In this document: positions 1 through 7,139 of the stretch, in pieces
Layout: each line of letters opens with the position of its first letter
Numbering within the stretch: the stretch's first letter is position 1
Origin: Prevotella sp. UBA4268
Lineage (GTDB): Bacteria; Bacteroidota; Bacteroidia; Bacteroidales; Bacteroidaceae
Assembly (NCBI GenBank): GCA_002395135.1
Contig: DGWC01000106.1
Span: 13,182-36,898 of the forward strand
Reading direction: 5' to 3'
Length of the DNA: 23,717 nt
The notes under the pieces: generated by a model
Database searches by the model: none
What the model was told of the DNA's origin: nothing
Seen by the model: only the letters and a program-made list of their open reading frames with translations
Made by a program: the position numbers and the translations under genes

Positions 1-32
1 CCACCGCGCTGCAATCTGATTTTTGTTGCCAT
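1..32 (-). CDS. rpsP: 30S ribosomal protein S16, N-terminal fragment (runs off left edge)
   Basis: Only the first ten codons and two further bases are inside the window. From the ATG at 32-30 they read MATKIRLQRG, which matches the start of ribosomal protein S16 in Bacteroidota. S16 is a small-subunit protein that binds 16S rRNA and helps 30S assembly. A strong Bacteroidota-type promoter (90-121) lies about 50 bases upstream in the right direction, which supports both the start and the call. The leader between them contains a possible 6-bp hairpin (CTATCA/TGGTAG, one G-U pair, roughly 67-83). The identity rests on ten residues, so it is likely but not certain; the rest of the gene is outside the window. 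Confidence 0.8.
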   Translation of the reverse strand, partial: MATKIRLQRG

Positions 33-89
33 TGTTTAAATATGTTTAATTAGGTTTGAATTTATGCTACCATCTCGTGATAGCGGCTG

Positions 90-121
90 CAAAGGTACTT
101 CTTTTTTCCGAATCTCACAAA
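90..121 (-). promoter_or_regulatory. Bacteroidota-type promoter for rpsP
   Basis: On the minus strand TTTG (121-118), 20 bases, then TACCTTTG (97-90). This matches the Bacteroidota sigma-ABfr consensus, a -33 TTTG and a -7 TAnnTTTG. Transcription should begin a few bases left of 90, about 50 bases before the S16 start codon. Confidence 0.75.
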
Positions 122-232
122 GAATTTTACACTTTTTCATCAAAAAACCATCTGTATCCACCCCAAATCAATGTGTTTTGCACTCGTACTTAGGAGAGAT
201 GGCGTGTCAGAAGTGGTGTCAGCGCGTCTAAA

Positions 233-1036
233 TCACACTAAATCAAAGATATCTGACGGTGTCTTGCGCTTTAGCACATCCAGTTTGAAGTCCTTTCCAG
301 CAACAATGCCGTAACTGCCCAGTATGAATTCCACGGTTTTCCTCGCCAGTTCGGGATGATTGTTCTCCTGACTGAGATGGCACAGCCACACATGACGCAA
401 CTCTTGCGATGCGTTCTCGGCCAATGCAATGGCGCACGCTTTGTTACTGAGGTGACCTTTATCGCTCTGCACCCTTTCTTTCAAATACTGCGGATATGGA
501 CCGCCGATGAGCATTTCCTCATCGTGGTTTGCTTCAAGTACAAGGTAATTGGCCTCTTTGATATAGCCTTTCATCTCTTCAGTGACATGTCCGGCATCTG
601 TCATCAGGCAAAACACCACACCTTGACACTCTATCCGATAGCCCACATTGTCGCTGCTGTCATGTGGAACATCGAAAGGAGTAATCGTAAAATCCCCAAG
701 ACAGAACGTGTCTCCCTTTTCTATCCGATGTACATTGATAGGCTGAATCTTGCGCCTTACACAATAATTATTATCAATGCCACGGTGAACTTCTCGCGTG
801 GCATATACAGGAACATTTAAATCAGAACTCAGCGAGCCAACCGATTTCACATGATCAGCATGATCGTGAGTGACAAGTATGTTGTGTATATTCTGTAACC
901 GCAGCCCGTAGTCGTGAAAATACTTTTTCAGCATGCGGACACCTATTCCTGAATCTATCAATATACCATCTGTTTCAGTGTAGAGGAAATAGCAATTTCC
1001 GCTGCTGCCACTGCCAAACGATATGAATTTTAGCAT
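233..1036 (-). CDS. Metallo-beta-lactamase-fold hydrolase, YycJ/WalJ type
   Basis: A 267-residue cytoplasmic protein with no signal peptide or membrane segment. The metal-binding signature THDHADH is at residues 56-62. Further likely ligands are D147 (in MTDAGH), H171 (in EANHD) and H220 (in CHLSQENN); the last motif and the GHLSN segment near 194-198 are typical of the YycJ/WalJ subgroup. Members are predicted nucleases or phosphodiesterases binding two metal ions; in Firmicutes the homologue is linked to cell-wall control and DNA repair, but the role in Bacteroidota is not settled. The ATG at 1036 has its own promoter (1056-1087). The gene is divergent from the lipoprotein at 1126 and followed leftwards by the rpsP promoter region, so it is probably monocistronic. 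The family call is firm; the substrate is unknown. Confidence 0.9.
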   Translation of the reverse strand: MLKFISFGSGSSGNCYFLYTETDGILIDSGIGVRMLKKYFHDYGLRLQNIHNILVTHDHADHVKSVGSLSSDLNVPVYATREVHRGIDNNYCVRRKIQPINVHRIEKGDTFCLGDFTITPFDVPHDSSDNVGYRIECQGVVFCLMTDAGHVTEEMKGYIKEANYLVLEANHDEEMLIGGPYPQYLKERVQSDKGHLSNKACAIALAENASQELRHVWLCHLSQENNHPELARKTVEFILGSYGIVAGKDFKLDVLKRKTPSDIFDLV

Positions 1037-1055
1037 TATTGTTATTATTTTTATG

Positions 1056-1087
1056 CAAAAGTATGAAAAATACTGGGTAATGCCAAA
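1056..1087 (-). promoter_or_regulatory. Promoter of the metallo-hydrolase gene
   Basis: On the minus strand TTTG (1087-1084), 20 bases, then TACTTTTG (1063-1056), the Bacteroidota -33/-7 pattern. The ATG at 1036 lies about 20 bases after the -7 box, so the leader is very short. It sits back to back with the plus-strand promoter at 1097-1104. Confidence 0.75.
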
Positions 1088-1096
1088 GATTTTATT

Positions 1097-1104
1097 TACC
1101 TTTG
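1097..1104 (+). promoter_or_regulatory. -7 box for the small lipoprotein gene
   Basis: TACCTTTG matches the Bacteroidota -7 consensus. The expected -33 position 20 bases upstream reads only CTGG, so the promoter looks weaker than its divergent partner. The predicted transcript start is about 15 bases before the ATG at 1126. Confidence 0.5.
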
Positions 1105-1125
1105 TATGATTTTAATCTTTTTAAT

Positions 1126-1578
1126 ATGAAAATTGGGCGTTATTCGTGTGTTTTCTTGTTTTTTCTTGCCTCATGCATGGCAAATCGCAACGGTAGCGAA
1201 GGGCAGTTGTATGAAGTGGCCGACAGTTTCGCCACCAATTATTTCAACTTGCGCTACAAGAATGCGTGCAAGTTCTGCACGGATGCCTCCCACCAATGGC
1301 TGCGCTTTGCAGCGTCAAACGTCAAGCAAGCCGACCTTGACGTCATCCACAACACTGAAGAACCGGCCCAAATAGAAGTCAACGAGGTCAACTACACCAG
1401 CGATTCCACTGCCGTGGTCAACATAACAGTAAGCAATTTCTTGTTGATGGACTCCATAGAATCATGTGGCCGCATGGTGAAATCAGCCGGTTTCCGCCTC
1501 AACGCCGTCATCGACCAGGACAAATGGCTCATCAGAATGGAAGGCCTACCGCAAAGTGGAAGGCGAAATCACGACTAA
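1126..1578 (+). CDS. Small predicted lipoprotein of unknown function
   Basis: A 150-residue protein. I chose the ATG at 1126 rather than the in-frame TTG at 1102: it begins a clean signal peptide (MKIGRYSCVFLFFLASC), and the TTG overlaps the -7 box. The lipobox LASC places the lipidated cysteine at residue 17, followed by MANRNGSEG, so the mature protein should be anchored to a membrane facing the periplasm or the cell surface. The rest has alternating polar and beta-type segments, reminiscent of small NTF2-like or DUF4878-like lipoproteins, but I do not recognise the family. Its last 47 bases overlap the 3' end of tamL on the other strand. A link to outer-membrane biogenesis is suggested only by this neighbour. 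Confidence 0.75.
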   Translation: MKIGRYSCVFLFFLASCMANRNGSEGQLYEVADSFATNYFNLRYKNACKFCTDASHQWLRFAASNVKQADLDVIHNTEEPAQIEVNEVNYTSDSTAVVNITVSNFLLMDSIESCGRMVKSAGFRLNAVIDQDKWLIRMEGLPQSGRRNHD

Positions 1579-3754
1579 ACTTGGGATGGAGAATGGCATA
1601 ATGCTCGTGTTTGTCTTCGTAGGCAGGATTAATGGCTTTCATTCCTAAGTCGAACCGAAGGATGAAATACCCGAAATTAAGACGGAAACCAGCGCCATAG
1701 GCCACAGCAATCTGCTTGTAGAACTCGTCAAAACGGAACTGTCCGTTGGGCTGTTCATTGTATTCTCGCAACGTCCATATATTGCCGGCATCAACAAACA
1801 GAGCGCCGTTAATCTTCCAAAACAGGAAAGTACGCCATTCCACGTTCAGGTCGATTTTCATATCACCAGTCTGGTTGATGAAGTCAATGGCACCATTATC
1901 ACCTTTGAACCCTCCCGGTCCCAGTCCTCGCACGCTCCATCCTCTCACAGAATTGGCACCACCCGAGAAATAGCGCTTCTCGAAAGGCAGCACATTGCTG
2001 TTCCCGTAGGGATAGGCAATGCCCAGACCAGCATGCAGAGCCAGTTCGTTATGTCGGTCAATGCGTGTGAGATGGGTATATTCCAGGTCGCCTTTCACAT
2101 ATTGTGCGTATGCTATATTAAATAAGGAGTATTGTCCGCGCCCGTTTTCCTTGAGCCCGAACAGATGTCTTGAGGCATTCAGCATGTTTCCTGCCGTTTC
2201 AATATTGCCGCGGAAGGCATGGTTTCCCTTGTTGTAGGTCATTGAGAAACCCACTTTCATGATAAAAAGGTCTTCATAATTATATCGCAGGATGGCATTC
2301 CTGTTGCTCACGCTGTCGAGATAGTCGTGCTTAAACGTGCCCGACACCCACGGCATATAGATATAGTTCATGTCGGGCAGGTCTATGCGGTAGGTGGTAT
2401 GGTTAGAAGCATCGCTCCATCGGTATCTCCAGGCTGCGGAAAACAAGCGTCGATGAAACTCCGGACGGTTCTGGATGTTATAACTCAGCGACAATTCTGA
2501 GGAGGCAGCACTCTTTCTGCGATAACTCTTAGATACAAAGGGGACGATGAAACGAGGGAATATCAGTTTGGTTTCCAGACTATATTCTTCATAATTCTGG
2601 TTCTGATAGCCCTCCAATCCGGTAATAGCCTCAAAAGCGCCACGCAACTGCACACTGAAGGTTTCTGATCCATGGAAGATGTTTCTGTTCTCATAAGTCA
2701 ACGAAGCAGCGGCTCCAAGGTCGCCGGCCGTATTGGTTCCCTCGGGCTGGAAACTGATACTGTTGGGCTTGTTCGTACTGATTTGGATGCGACAATCCAG
2801 GAGCGTTGTGTCGGGCACCTCCGTAAACTTAATGCTTGTGTATCTCACTGCTGGCAGTTTTCCGAAGTTATTGTAGGTCTTTTGCAGATTGGAAGCGCTG
2901 AAAGGCTTGTTTCGCTCAATCCACGTATTCTCCTCCAGCACGCTGGGGCGCAGGTGTAACACGCCGTCGTCACCACCAACAAACTCCACATTTCTCACAA
3001 AATACTGTGGATGCAGTTGCGGTTCGGCATCGCCGGTTGGACGATATGGCAGCACATGCATGGTCAGATCCACCATTTTAGAGCCTCTCAACGTATCGGC
3101 AGTGAAAGTAATATTATCCTTATGAAACAGATAATAGCCGTTGTCCATTAGCAACTGGGTGATCCGTTTGCGCTCTGCATCGAGTTCGTTGATAGAAAAC
3201 CGCCTGCCCTCCCTAAGATATTGGCTTGTTTTAAGGTAGCCGTTCAGACACGACATGACACCAGGATCGTTGATGTCATAGTCTACAGAACGGATGAAAA
3301 ACGGTATGCCGGGCTTCAACTCATAGGTAAGCGTAAGTTTCTTGCCTTTCACGCGATGCTTCACATCCACGTCGGCATTCATAAAACCCATGTTCTGCAA
3401 GGCTGCGAGCAGGTCGTTGCGCGTGAGATTCGCCTGGAGCGTATCATAGAGCACAGGCTCTTCGCCTATGTTTCTCAATGTGCGGTTCACCCATTTCGTG
3501 GTATCGTCGCCGGCAAGCGAATAGGCACCCAGGGGAACTCTGAACAAAGAAAACCATTTAGAATTAGCCTGCTGCCGTATGTATGGCTGCAGGAGCGAGA
3601 GATCGAGTGCTTTGTCGTCAGTCTTGATCTTCACCTTGTGCAGCAAATAATGCTCTTCGGGCACAAACTTCGTTACCGAACAAGACGTGACCACCCACAT
3701 AAAAATGAGGGAACAAGCGGCACAAAAGATGTATTTTGCAATAATTCTGTTCAC
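1532..3754 (-). CDS. tamL: TamA/BamA-family outer membrane assembly protein, lipidated (TamL)
   Basis: About 740 residues from the GTG at 3754. The open frame continues upstream to 3910, but that part has no signal peptide logic and runs across the divergent promoters. The GTG is preceded by GGAG and begins a lipoprotein signal with lipobox VTSC (lipidated cysteine near residue 25). POTRA-like repeats fill roughly residues 30-300. A 16-strand Omp85 barrel follows, with the diagnostic L6 motif VRGW near 603-606 and a beta-signal ending FAFHFAVGLPF with terminal Phe. Omp85 proteins insert or translocate proteins and lipids at the outer membrane; TamA homologues in Bacteroidota are lipidated and known as TamL. 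The 3' end overlaps the small lipoprotein gene antisense by 47 bp. The family is certain; TamL versus another Omp85 paralogue is very likely. Confidence 0.88.
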   Translation of the reverse strand: MNRIIAKYIFCAACSLIFMWVVTSCSVTKFVPEEHYLLHKVKIKTDDKALDLSLLQPYIRQQANSKWFSLFRVPLGAYSLAGDDTTKWVNRTLRNIGEEPVLYDTLQANLTRNDLLAALQNMGFMNADVDVKHRVKGKKLTLTYELKPGIPFFIRSVDYDINDPGVMSCLNGYLKTSQYLREGRRFSINELDAERKRITQLLMDNGYYLFHKDNITFTADTLRGSKMVDLTMHVLPYRPTGDAEPQLHPQYFVRNVEFVGGDDGVLHLRPSVLEENTWIERNKPFSASNLQKTYNNFGKLPAVRYTSIKFTEVPDTTLLDCRIQISTNKPNSISFQPEGTNTAGDLGAAASLTYENRNIFHGSETFSVQLRGAFEAITGLEGYQNQNYEEYSLETKLIFPRFIVPFVSKSYRRKSAASSELSLSYNIQNRPEFHRRLFSAAWRYRWSDASNHTTYRIDLPDMNYIYMPWVSGTFKHDYLDSVSNRNAILRYNYEDLFIMKVGFSMTYNKGNHAFRGNIETAGNMLNASRHLFGLKENGRGQYSLFNIAYAQYVKGDLEYTHLTRIDRHNELALHAGLGIAYPYGNSNVLPFEKRYFSGGANSVRGWSVRGLGPGGFKGDNGAIDFINQTGDMKIDLNVEWRTFLFWKINGALFVDAGNIWTLREYNEQPNGQFRFDEFYKQIAVAYGAGFRLNFGYFILRFDLGMKAINPAYEDKHEHYAILHPKFSRDFAFHFAVGLPF

Positions 3755-3772
3755 TATTCTCCAATTATGCTG

Positions 3773-3780
3773 CAAAAATA
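3773..3780 (-). promoter_or_regulatory. -7 box of tamL
   Basis: TATTTTTG on the minus strand fits TAnnTTTG and lies 18 bases before the GTG start at 3754. No convincing -33 TTTG is seen at the usual distance. It is divergent from, and 13 bases away from, the -7 box of the methyltransferase gene. Confidence 0.5.
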
Positions 3781-3793
3781 AGAATTTTTTTTG

Positions 3794-3801
3794 TACTTTT
3801 G
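3794..3801 (+). promoter_or_regulatory. -7 box of the SpoU methyltransferase gene
   Basis: TACTTTTG fits the Bacteroidota -7 consensus, 17 bases before the ATG at 3819. The -33 region is weak and lies within the -7 box and leader of divergent tamL, so the two promoters probably compete. Confidence 0.5.
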
Positions 3802-3818
3802 TCATCAAAAGGAAAGAA

Positions 3819-4571
3819 ATGATTAGCAAGAACCAAATAAAATATATAAAAGGCCTTGAACAAAAGAAGGTTCGCAAACGCGAGGGCTTGTTCGTGGCAG
3901 AAGGCCCCAAAGTGGTGGGCGACCTGCTTCACGCCGGCTTCACTCCTAACAGGATTATGGCTACCGAGGATTGGTATCAAGCCATGCACATACAGGCTTA
4001 CGACCGTTTTTTAGTAGTTACAGATGAAGAACTGGGCCGAATCAGTTTCTTGCAGCACCCCCAGCAGGTGCTTGCCACGTTCCCCATACCCGTGTATCAG
4101 CATCAGCAGCATGACTTTGCCACAGATTTGTTTCTGGCACTCGACAATGTGCAAGACCCCGGAAACCTGGGCACAATCATACGTATAGCCGACTGGTTCG
4201 GCATTTCCACCATCTTCTGCAGCCCTGAAACGGCCGATGCCTACAATCCCAAAGTGGTGCAGGCCACGATGGGAAGCATCGCCAGAGTGCGTGTGGTGTA
4301 TACAAATCTGCAGCAATTGTTCAGCAATCTGCCCGAAGGAACACCCGTCTACGGCACGTTTCTTGACGGAAAAGACATCTACAAGGAATCGCTGACCACC
4401 AACGGCATCATTGTCATGGGCAACGAAGGAAATGGAATATCGCAAGATGTGGCTGCCTACGTGAACAAGAAACTGCTCATCCCCCACTATCCCGCAGAGA
4501 AAGAAACGGCCGACAGCCTGAATGTTGCCATCGCCACAGCCGTCACCTGCGCAGAATTCCGACGACGCTGA
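3819..4571 (+). CDS. TrmH/SpoU-family RNA 2'-O-methyltransferase
   Basis: A 250-residue protein from the ATG at 3819, preceded by AAGGAAAG. An upstream in-frame start at 3687 would run through the promoter and is rejected. The N-terminal ~90 residues (ISKNQIKYIKGLEQKKVRK, then a SpoU substrate-binding-like domain) resemble RlmB-type RNA-binding domains. The C-terminal SPOUT fold shows the three family motifs: DNVQDPGNLGTIIRIADWFG, then VMGNEGNGIS, then IPHYPAEKETADSLNVAIA. These form the knotted SAM site that methylates a ribose 2'-OH in tRNA or 23S rRNA. The gene is divergent from tamL and convergent with maf, 26 bases between stops. The exact target (rRNA or tRNA) cannot be read from the sequence. 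Confidence 0.9.
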   Translation: MISKNQIKYIKGLEQKKVRKREGLFVAEGPKVVGDLLHAGFTPNRIMATEDWYQAMHIQAYDRFLVVTDEELGRISFLQHPQQVLATFPIPVYQHQQHDFATDLFLALDNVQDPGNLGTIIRIADWFGISTIFCSPETADAYNPKVVQATMGSIARVRVVYTNLQQLFSNLPEGTPVYGTFLDGKDIYKESLTTNGIIVMGNEGNGISQDVAAYVNKKLLIPHYPAEKETADSLNVAIATAVTCAEFRRR

Positions 4572-4597
4572 GCAGCATCACGAAAGGCCCAAGTGGG

Positions 4598-5170
4598 TTA
4601 CATTGACTGTAACTCCGTATAAATACGCTGTACGGGCAGGCCCATCACATTGAAATAACTGCCGGTAAGCGAGGTCACACCCACATATCCTATCCATTCC
4701 TGAATGCCGTATGCGCCGGCCTTGTCATAGGGTCGGTAGTTCTCAATGTAATAGTCGATCTCGTTGTCTGTCAGTTGTTTGAACGTCACATCGGTGGTCA
4801 CGGAGAAACTCTTCACTTTCCCTTTCACCATCAGGCATACACCCGTAATCACCTGATGCGTTCTCCCACTAATCAGCCGCAACATTCTGCGTGCATCATC
4901 TGCATGTTGTGGCTTTCCAAGAATCTCATCGTCAACCACGACAATGGTGTCGGCCGTAATCACAAGTTCGTCATCACCAATCAAATTCTCATAAACGGCC
5001 GCTTTCGACATGGCTATCACTCGCGCAACATCTGCCGTGGGCGTATCTTCGGGATAACTCTCATCGATGCCGGGCAACACTTTCACCTCGAAATCGATGC
5101 CTAATCCTGCCAGCAACTCTCTCCGTCGAGGACTGTTGCTGGCCAATATGATATGGTATTTCTGCTTCAT
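4598..5170 (-). CDS. maf: Maf-family nucleoside triphosphate pyrophosphatase
   Basis: A 190-residue cytoplasmic enzyme, the normal length for the family. It begins with the Maf signature ILASNSPRRRELL (residues 8-20). The catalytic acidic residue is in TADTIVV (D74), followed by LGKP near 85-88 and SGRTHQV near 101-107. The C-terminal QEWIGY segment resembles the YhdE group, which hydrolyses dTTP and UTP (and modified pyrimidine nucleotides) to the monophosphate and pyrophosphate, a house-cleaning role. It is the last gene of a four-gene run, 17 bases after kdsC. No terminator is visible in the 26 bases separating its stop from that of the convergent methyltransferase gene. Confidence 0.92.
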   Translation of the reverse strand: MKQKYHIILASNSPRRRELLAGLGIDFEVKVLPGIDESYPEDTPTADVARVIAMSKAAVYENLIGDDELVITADTIVVVDDEILGKPQHADDARRMLRLISGRTHQVITGVCLMVKGKVKSFSVTTDVTFKQLTDNEIDYYIENYRPYDKAGAYGIQEWIGYVGVTSLTGSYFNVMGLPVQRIYTELQSM

Positions 5171-5187
5171 TCCTTTTGATTATTCGT

Positions 5188-5706
5188 TTACCACCCAAAG
5201 GCTTTCTCACTGCTGAGCCATTTGCCTTGCACACGCAGCACCTGCTCAATCACATCGCGACCGCAGCCATAGCCACCTTTCTTGCCGCTCACATACAGGC
5301 TGATGTTCCTGATATCCGGGCAGGCATCGGCCGGACAGCACGGACAACCGCAGCGCGACATCACTTCATAGTCGGGAATATCGTCGCCCATGTAGATAAC
5401 CTCCTCATCTTTCAGACCGTACTTTTGCAGGAAACGCTCGTATGTCTGTATCTTCACGGCGCACTGCATATAGATGTCCTCCACACCCAGATGCTCATAG
5501 CGCAGCCGCACACTCTTCGTGTTGCCGCCCGTCAGGATGGCTATGCGAAGCCCCATTTTCTGAGCCAGTTGAATGGCATAGCCGTCTTTGATGTTCACCG
5601 TGCGCATCGGTTCGCCGTCGGGGTGCAGCGTAATGGTCTCTGCGCTGAGCACTCCGTCAACGTCAAACACAATCGCCTTTATCTTGCTGAGATCGTAGTT
5701 AATCAT
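5188..5706 (-). CDS. kdsC: KdsC-type HAD phosphatase (Kdo-8-phosphate phosphatase)
   Basis: A 172-residue HAD-superfamily protein without a large cap domain, as expected for KdsC. Motif I is FDVDGVLS (nucleophile D15, acid/base D17); motif II is ILTGGN; the metal-binding motif is [11 protein letters not shown]. The [13 protein letters not shown] segment is typical of the YrbI/KdsC clade. The enzyme removes phosphate from 3-deoxy-D-manno-octulosonate 8-phosphate, giving Kdo for the lipopolysaccharide core. A cysteine-rich stretch, [12 protein letters not shown], follows motif IV. The start is the ATG at 5706, 16 bases after the DUF2520 gene. The phosphatase class is certain; the Kdo substrate is inferred from the clade. 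Confidence 0.85.
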   Translation of the reverse strand: MINYDLSKIKAIVFDVDGVLSAETITLHPDGEPMRTVNIKDGYAIQLAQKMGLRIAILTGGNTKSVRLRYEHLGVEDIYMQCAVKIQTYERFLQKYGLKDEEVIYMGDDIPDYEVMSRCGCPCCPADACPDIRNISLYVSGKKGGYGCGRDVIEQVLRVQGKWLSSEKAFGW

Positions 5707-5722
5707 TCTTCCAATTGTATTT

Positions 5723-6502
5723 TCATTCTCCTTGTCTCATTATCCTGTGGATGGACTGACTCATCAGTTCATACAATTCCTTCACAGGCGGATTATCACG
5801 GAGCAGTTCTGCCTGTTTCTTAATAATGCGCTCGTCGTAGCGGACAGCAGGTCCGGTCTGTGCTTTCACAGGACTGAGCACGTGAACCTTTCTAGCCGTC
5901 TCGTCGATTAGCGGCAGCATCACGTCGAAAGGAACACCATGCTGGGCAAGTATTTCTGCACTGAGCGCATAACAATGATTAGCAAAATTGCAGGCAAATA
6001 CGGCAGCCAGATGCAGGTATCTACGGTCGTCGGACGACATTTCATAGATGCGGCCGCTGATGCTTTCTGCCAATACACGAATCAATTGCAGTGACTGGTC
6101 ATCATTTGCTTCAATAAAGCACGGTATCTTACTGAAATCCAACTCCTTTTCCTTAGAGAAAGTCTGCATTGGATAGAGCACTCCGTAATGATTTGCATAG
6201 GGTTTGAACACGTCCATGGGCATACTGCCGGCCGTGTGGAGCACCACCGCATCGCTCTTTCCACGACAGATATCGGGCAGCAACGCCTCAAGCGCATCGT
6301 CTTTCAGGGCTACCACATAGACATCGGCATCGTTAACCACATCATACAACTGTGTCACCGCCACGCTGTTGAGCACTGACGCCAGCACAGAAGCAGAGGA
6401 TTGCGTGCGGCTAAACACCTGCGCCACCTCATGACCAGCAGCATAGAGCGCCTTGCCCATGTTGGTGGCCAGTCGGCCGGCACCTATCAAAACAACTTTC
6501 AT
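5723..6502 (-). CDS. Rossmann-fold / DUF2520 domain protein (ProC-like oxidoreductase relative)
   Basis: A 259-residue protein. It opens with a dinucleotide-binding fold: [18 protein letters not shown], a GxGxxA-type loop at residues 7-12. The N-terminal half resembles pyrroline-5-carboxylate reductase and F420-dependent NADP reductase. The C-terminal half (about 130-250), with [20 protein letters not shown] and a helical bundle, is the DUF2520 domain. The substrate is unknown. It lies 6 bases after the nitroreductase gene and 16 bases before kdsC, so co-transcription is very likely. I recall this gene being often next to kdsC and maf in Bacteroidales, but context gives no clear biochemical role. 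Confidence 0.85.
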   Translation of the reverse strand: MKVVLIGAGRLATNMGKALYAAGHEVAQVFSRTQSSASVLASVLNSVAVTQLYDVVNDADVYVVALKDDALEALLPDICRGKSDAVVLHTAGSMPMDVFKPYANHYGVLYPMQTFSKEKELDFSKIPCFIEANDDQSLQLIRVLAESISGRIYEMSSDDRRYLHLAAVFACNFANHCYALSAEILAQHGVPFDVMLPLIDETARKVHVLSPVKAQTGPAVRYDERIIKKQAELLRDNPPVKELYELMSQSIHRIMRQGE

Positions 6503-6508
6503 AGAGAA

Positions 6509-7036
6509 TCAATACTTGTCGATATGTACGTTCTCCCACTTCAGGCGGTCTTCATTCTGCGGCTTGCGCTCGTCTGCCTTATGGCCAAAAGCCAGCACGC
6601 AGAGGCAGTTCAGATGCTCGGGAATGTCGAGAATGCCACGTATCACGGTGTCGGCACTGGTTCCGTCGCTCAGTCCCCTACCCCTCATTTGCGCCCAGCA
6701 AGAGCCTAAGCCGAGGTCTTCAGCCTGATACTGCATGGAAATAGCGGCTATGCTGCAGTCTTCCACCCAGCAATCGTTCTTCACAGGATCACCTAATACC
6801 ACAATGGCAAGCGGTGCTCCCTTGATGAACTGGCCGCCAAGGTCCTTCGCATCCGACAGTTTCTCTATGTCGAGTTTATCTTCCACAACCACGAATTCCC
6901 AGCCGCGCTGCCCCTTAGAGGTAGGCGACATCAGACCGGCACGCAGTATCAGCCGCACATCATCACCGCTGATTTCTTCTTCAGTAAACTTTCTGTGGCT
7001 TCTGCGCACCTGTACCAAATCCTTAAAATCTTTCAT
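6509..7036 (-). CDS. Nitroreductase-family flavoprotein
   Basis: A 175-residue protein, at the short end of the nitroreductase family. The N-terminal RRSHRKFTEEEI segment, the MSPTSKGQRGWEFVVVED segment (about 37-54) and the later GLGSCWAQMRGRG segment are typical FMN-binding and dimer-interface motifs. Members bind FMN as dimers and use NAD(P)H to reduce nitro compounds, quinones or similar acceptors; the physiological substrate here is unknown. It is the first gene of a tight operon with DUF2520, kdsC and maf. Its ATG at 7036 is 32 bases from a -7 box at 7068-7075. Confidence 0.9.
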   Translation of the reverse strand: MKDFKDLVQVRRSHRKFTEEEISGDDVRLILRAGLMSPTSKGQRGWEFVVVEDKLDIEKLSDAKDLGGQFIKGAPLAIVVLGDPVKNDCWVEDCSIAAISMQYQAEDLGLGSCWAQMRGRGLSDGTSADTVIRGILDIPEHLNCLCVLAFGHKADERKPQNEDRLKWENVHIDKY

Positions 7037-7067
7037 CTCTTATTTGTCTTATTTGGTTTATTCACCG

Positions 7068-7075
7068 CAAATTTA
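7068..7075 (-). promoter_or_regulatory. -7 box of the nitroreductase-DUF2520-kdsC-maf operon
   Basis: TAAATTTG on the minus strand fits TAnnTTTG. No TTTG is visible at the matching -33 position, so the call is moderate. It is the only -7-like box between the divergent start codons in this direction. Confidence 0.4.
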
Positions 7076-7103
7076 CATAAAATAATTAAATTATTCTGTA
7101 TCA

Positions 7104-7135
7104 CTTGCATTTTTTTAAAATAATTATTACTTTTG
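7104..7135 (+). promoter_or_regulatory. Promoter of the FemAB-like gene
   Basis: CTTG (7104-7107), 20 bases, then TACTTTTG (7128-7135), a good match to the Bacteroidota consensus with the same spacing as others in this window. The -7 box ends only four bases before the ATG at 7140, so the mRNA would be leaderless or almost so if that ATG is used. Confidence 0.7.
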
Positions 7136-7139
7136 TTGC

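Noticed and set aside
3687..3818. Upstream extension of the SpoU methyltransferase gene to 3687
   Set aside because: It would run antisense through the signal peptide of tamL and across both -7 boxes; the ATG at 3819 has a ribosome-binding-like AAGGAAAG and begins where the family's N-terminus should.
5176..5823. 215-codon plus-strand frame opposite kdsC
   Set aside because: Antisense shadow of kdsC, which has complete HAD motifs; the peptide has the His/Ala-rich look of a complementary-strand reading.
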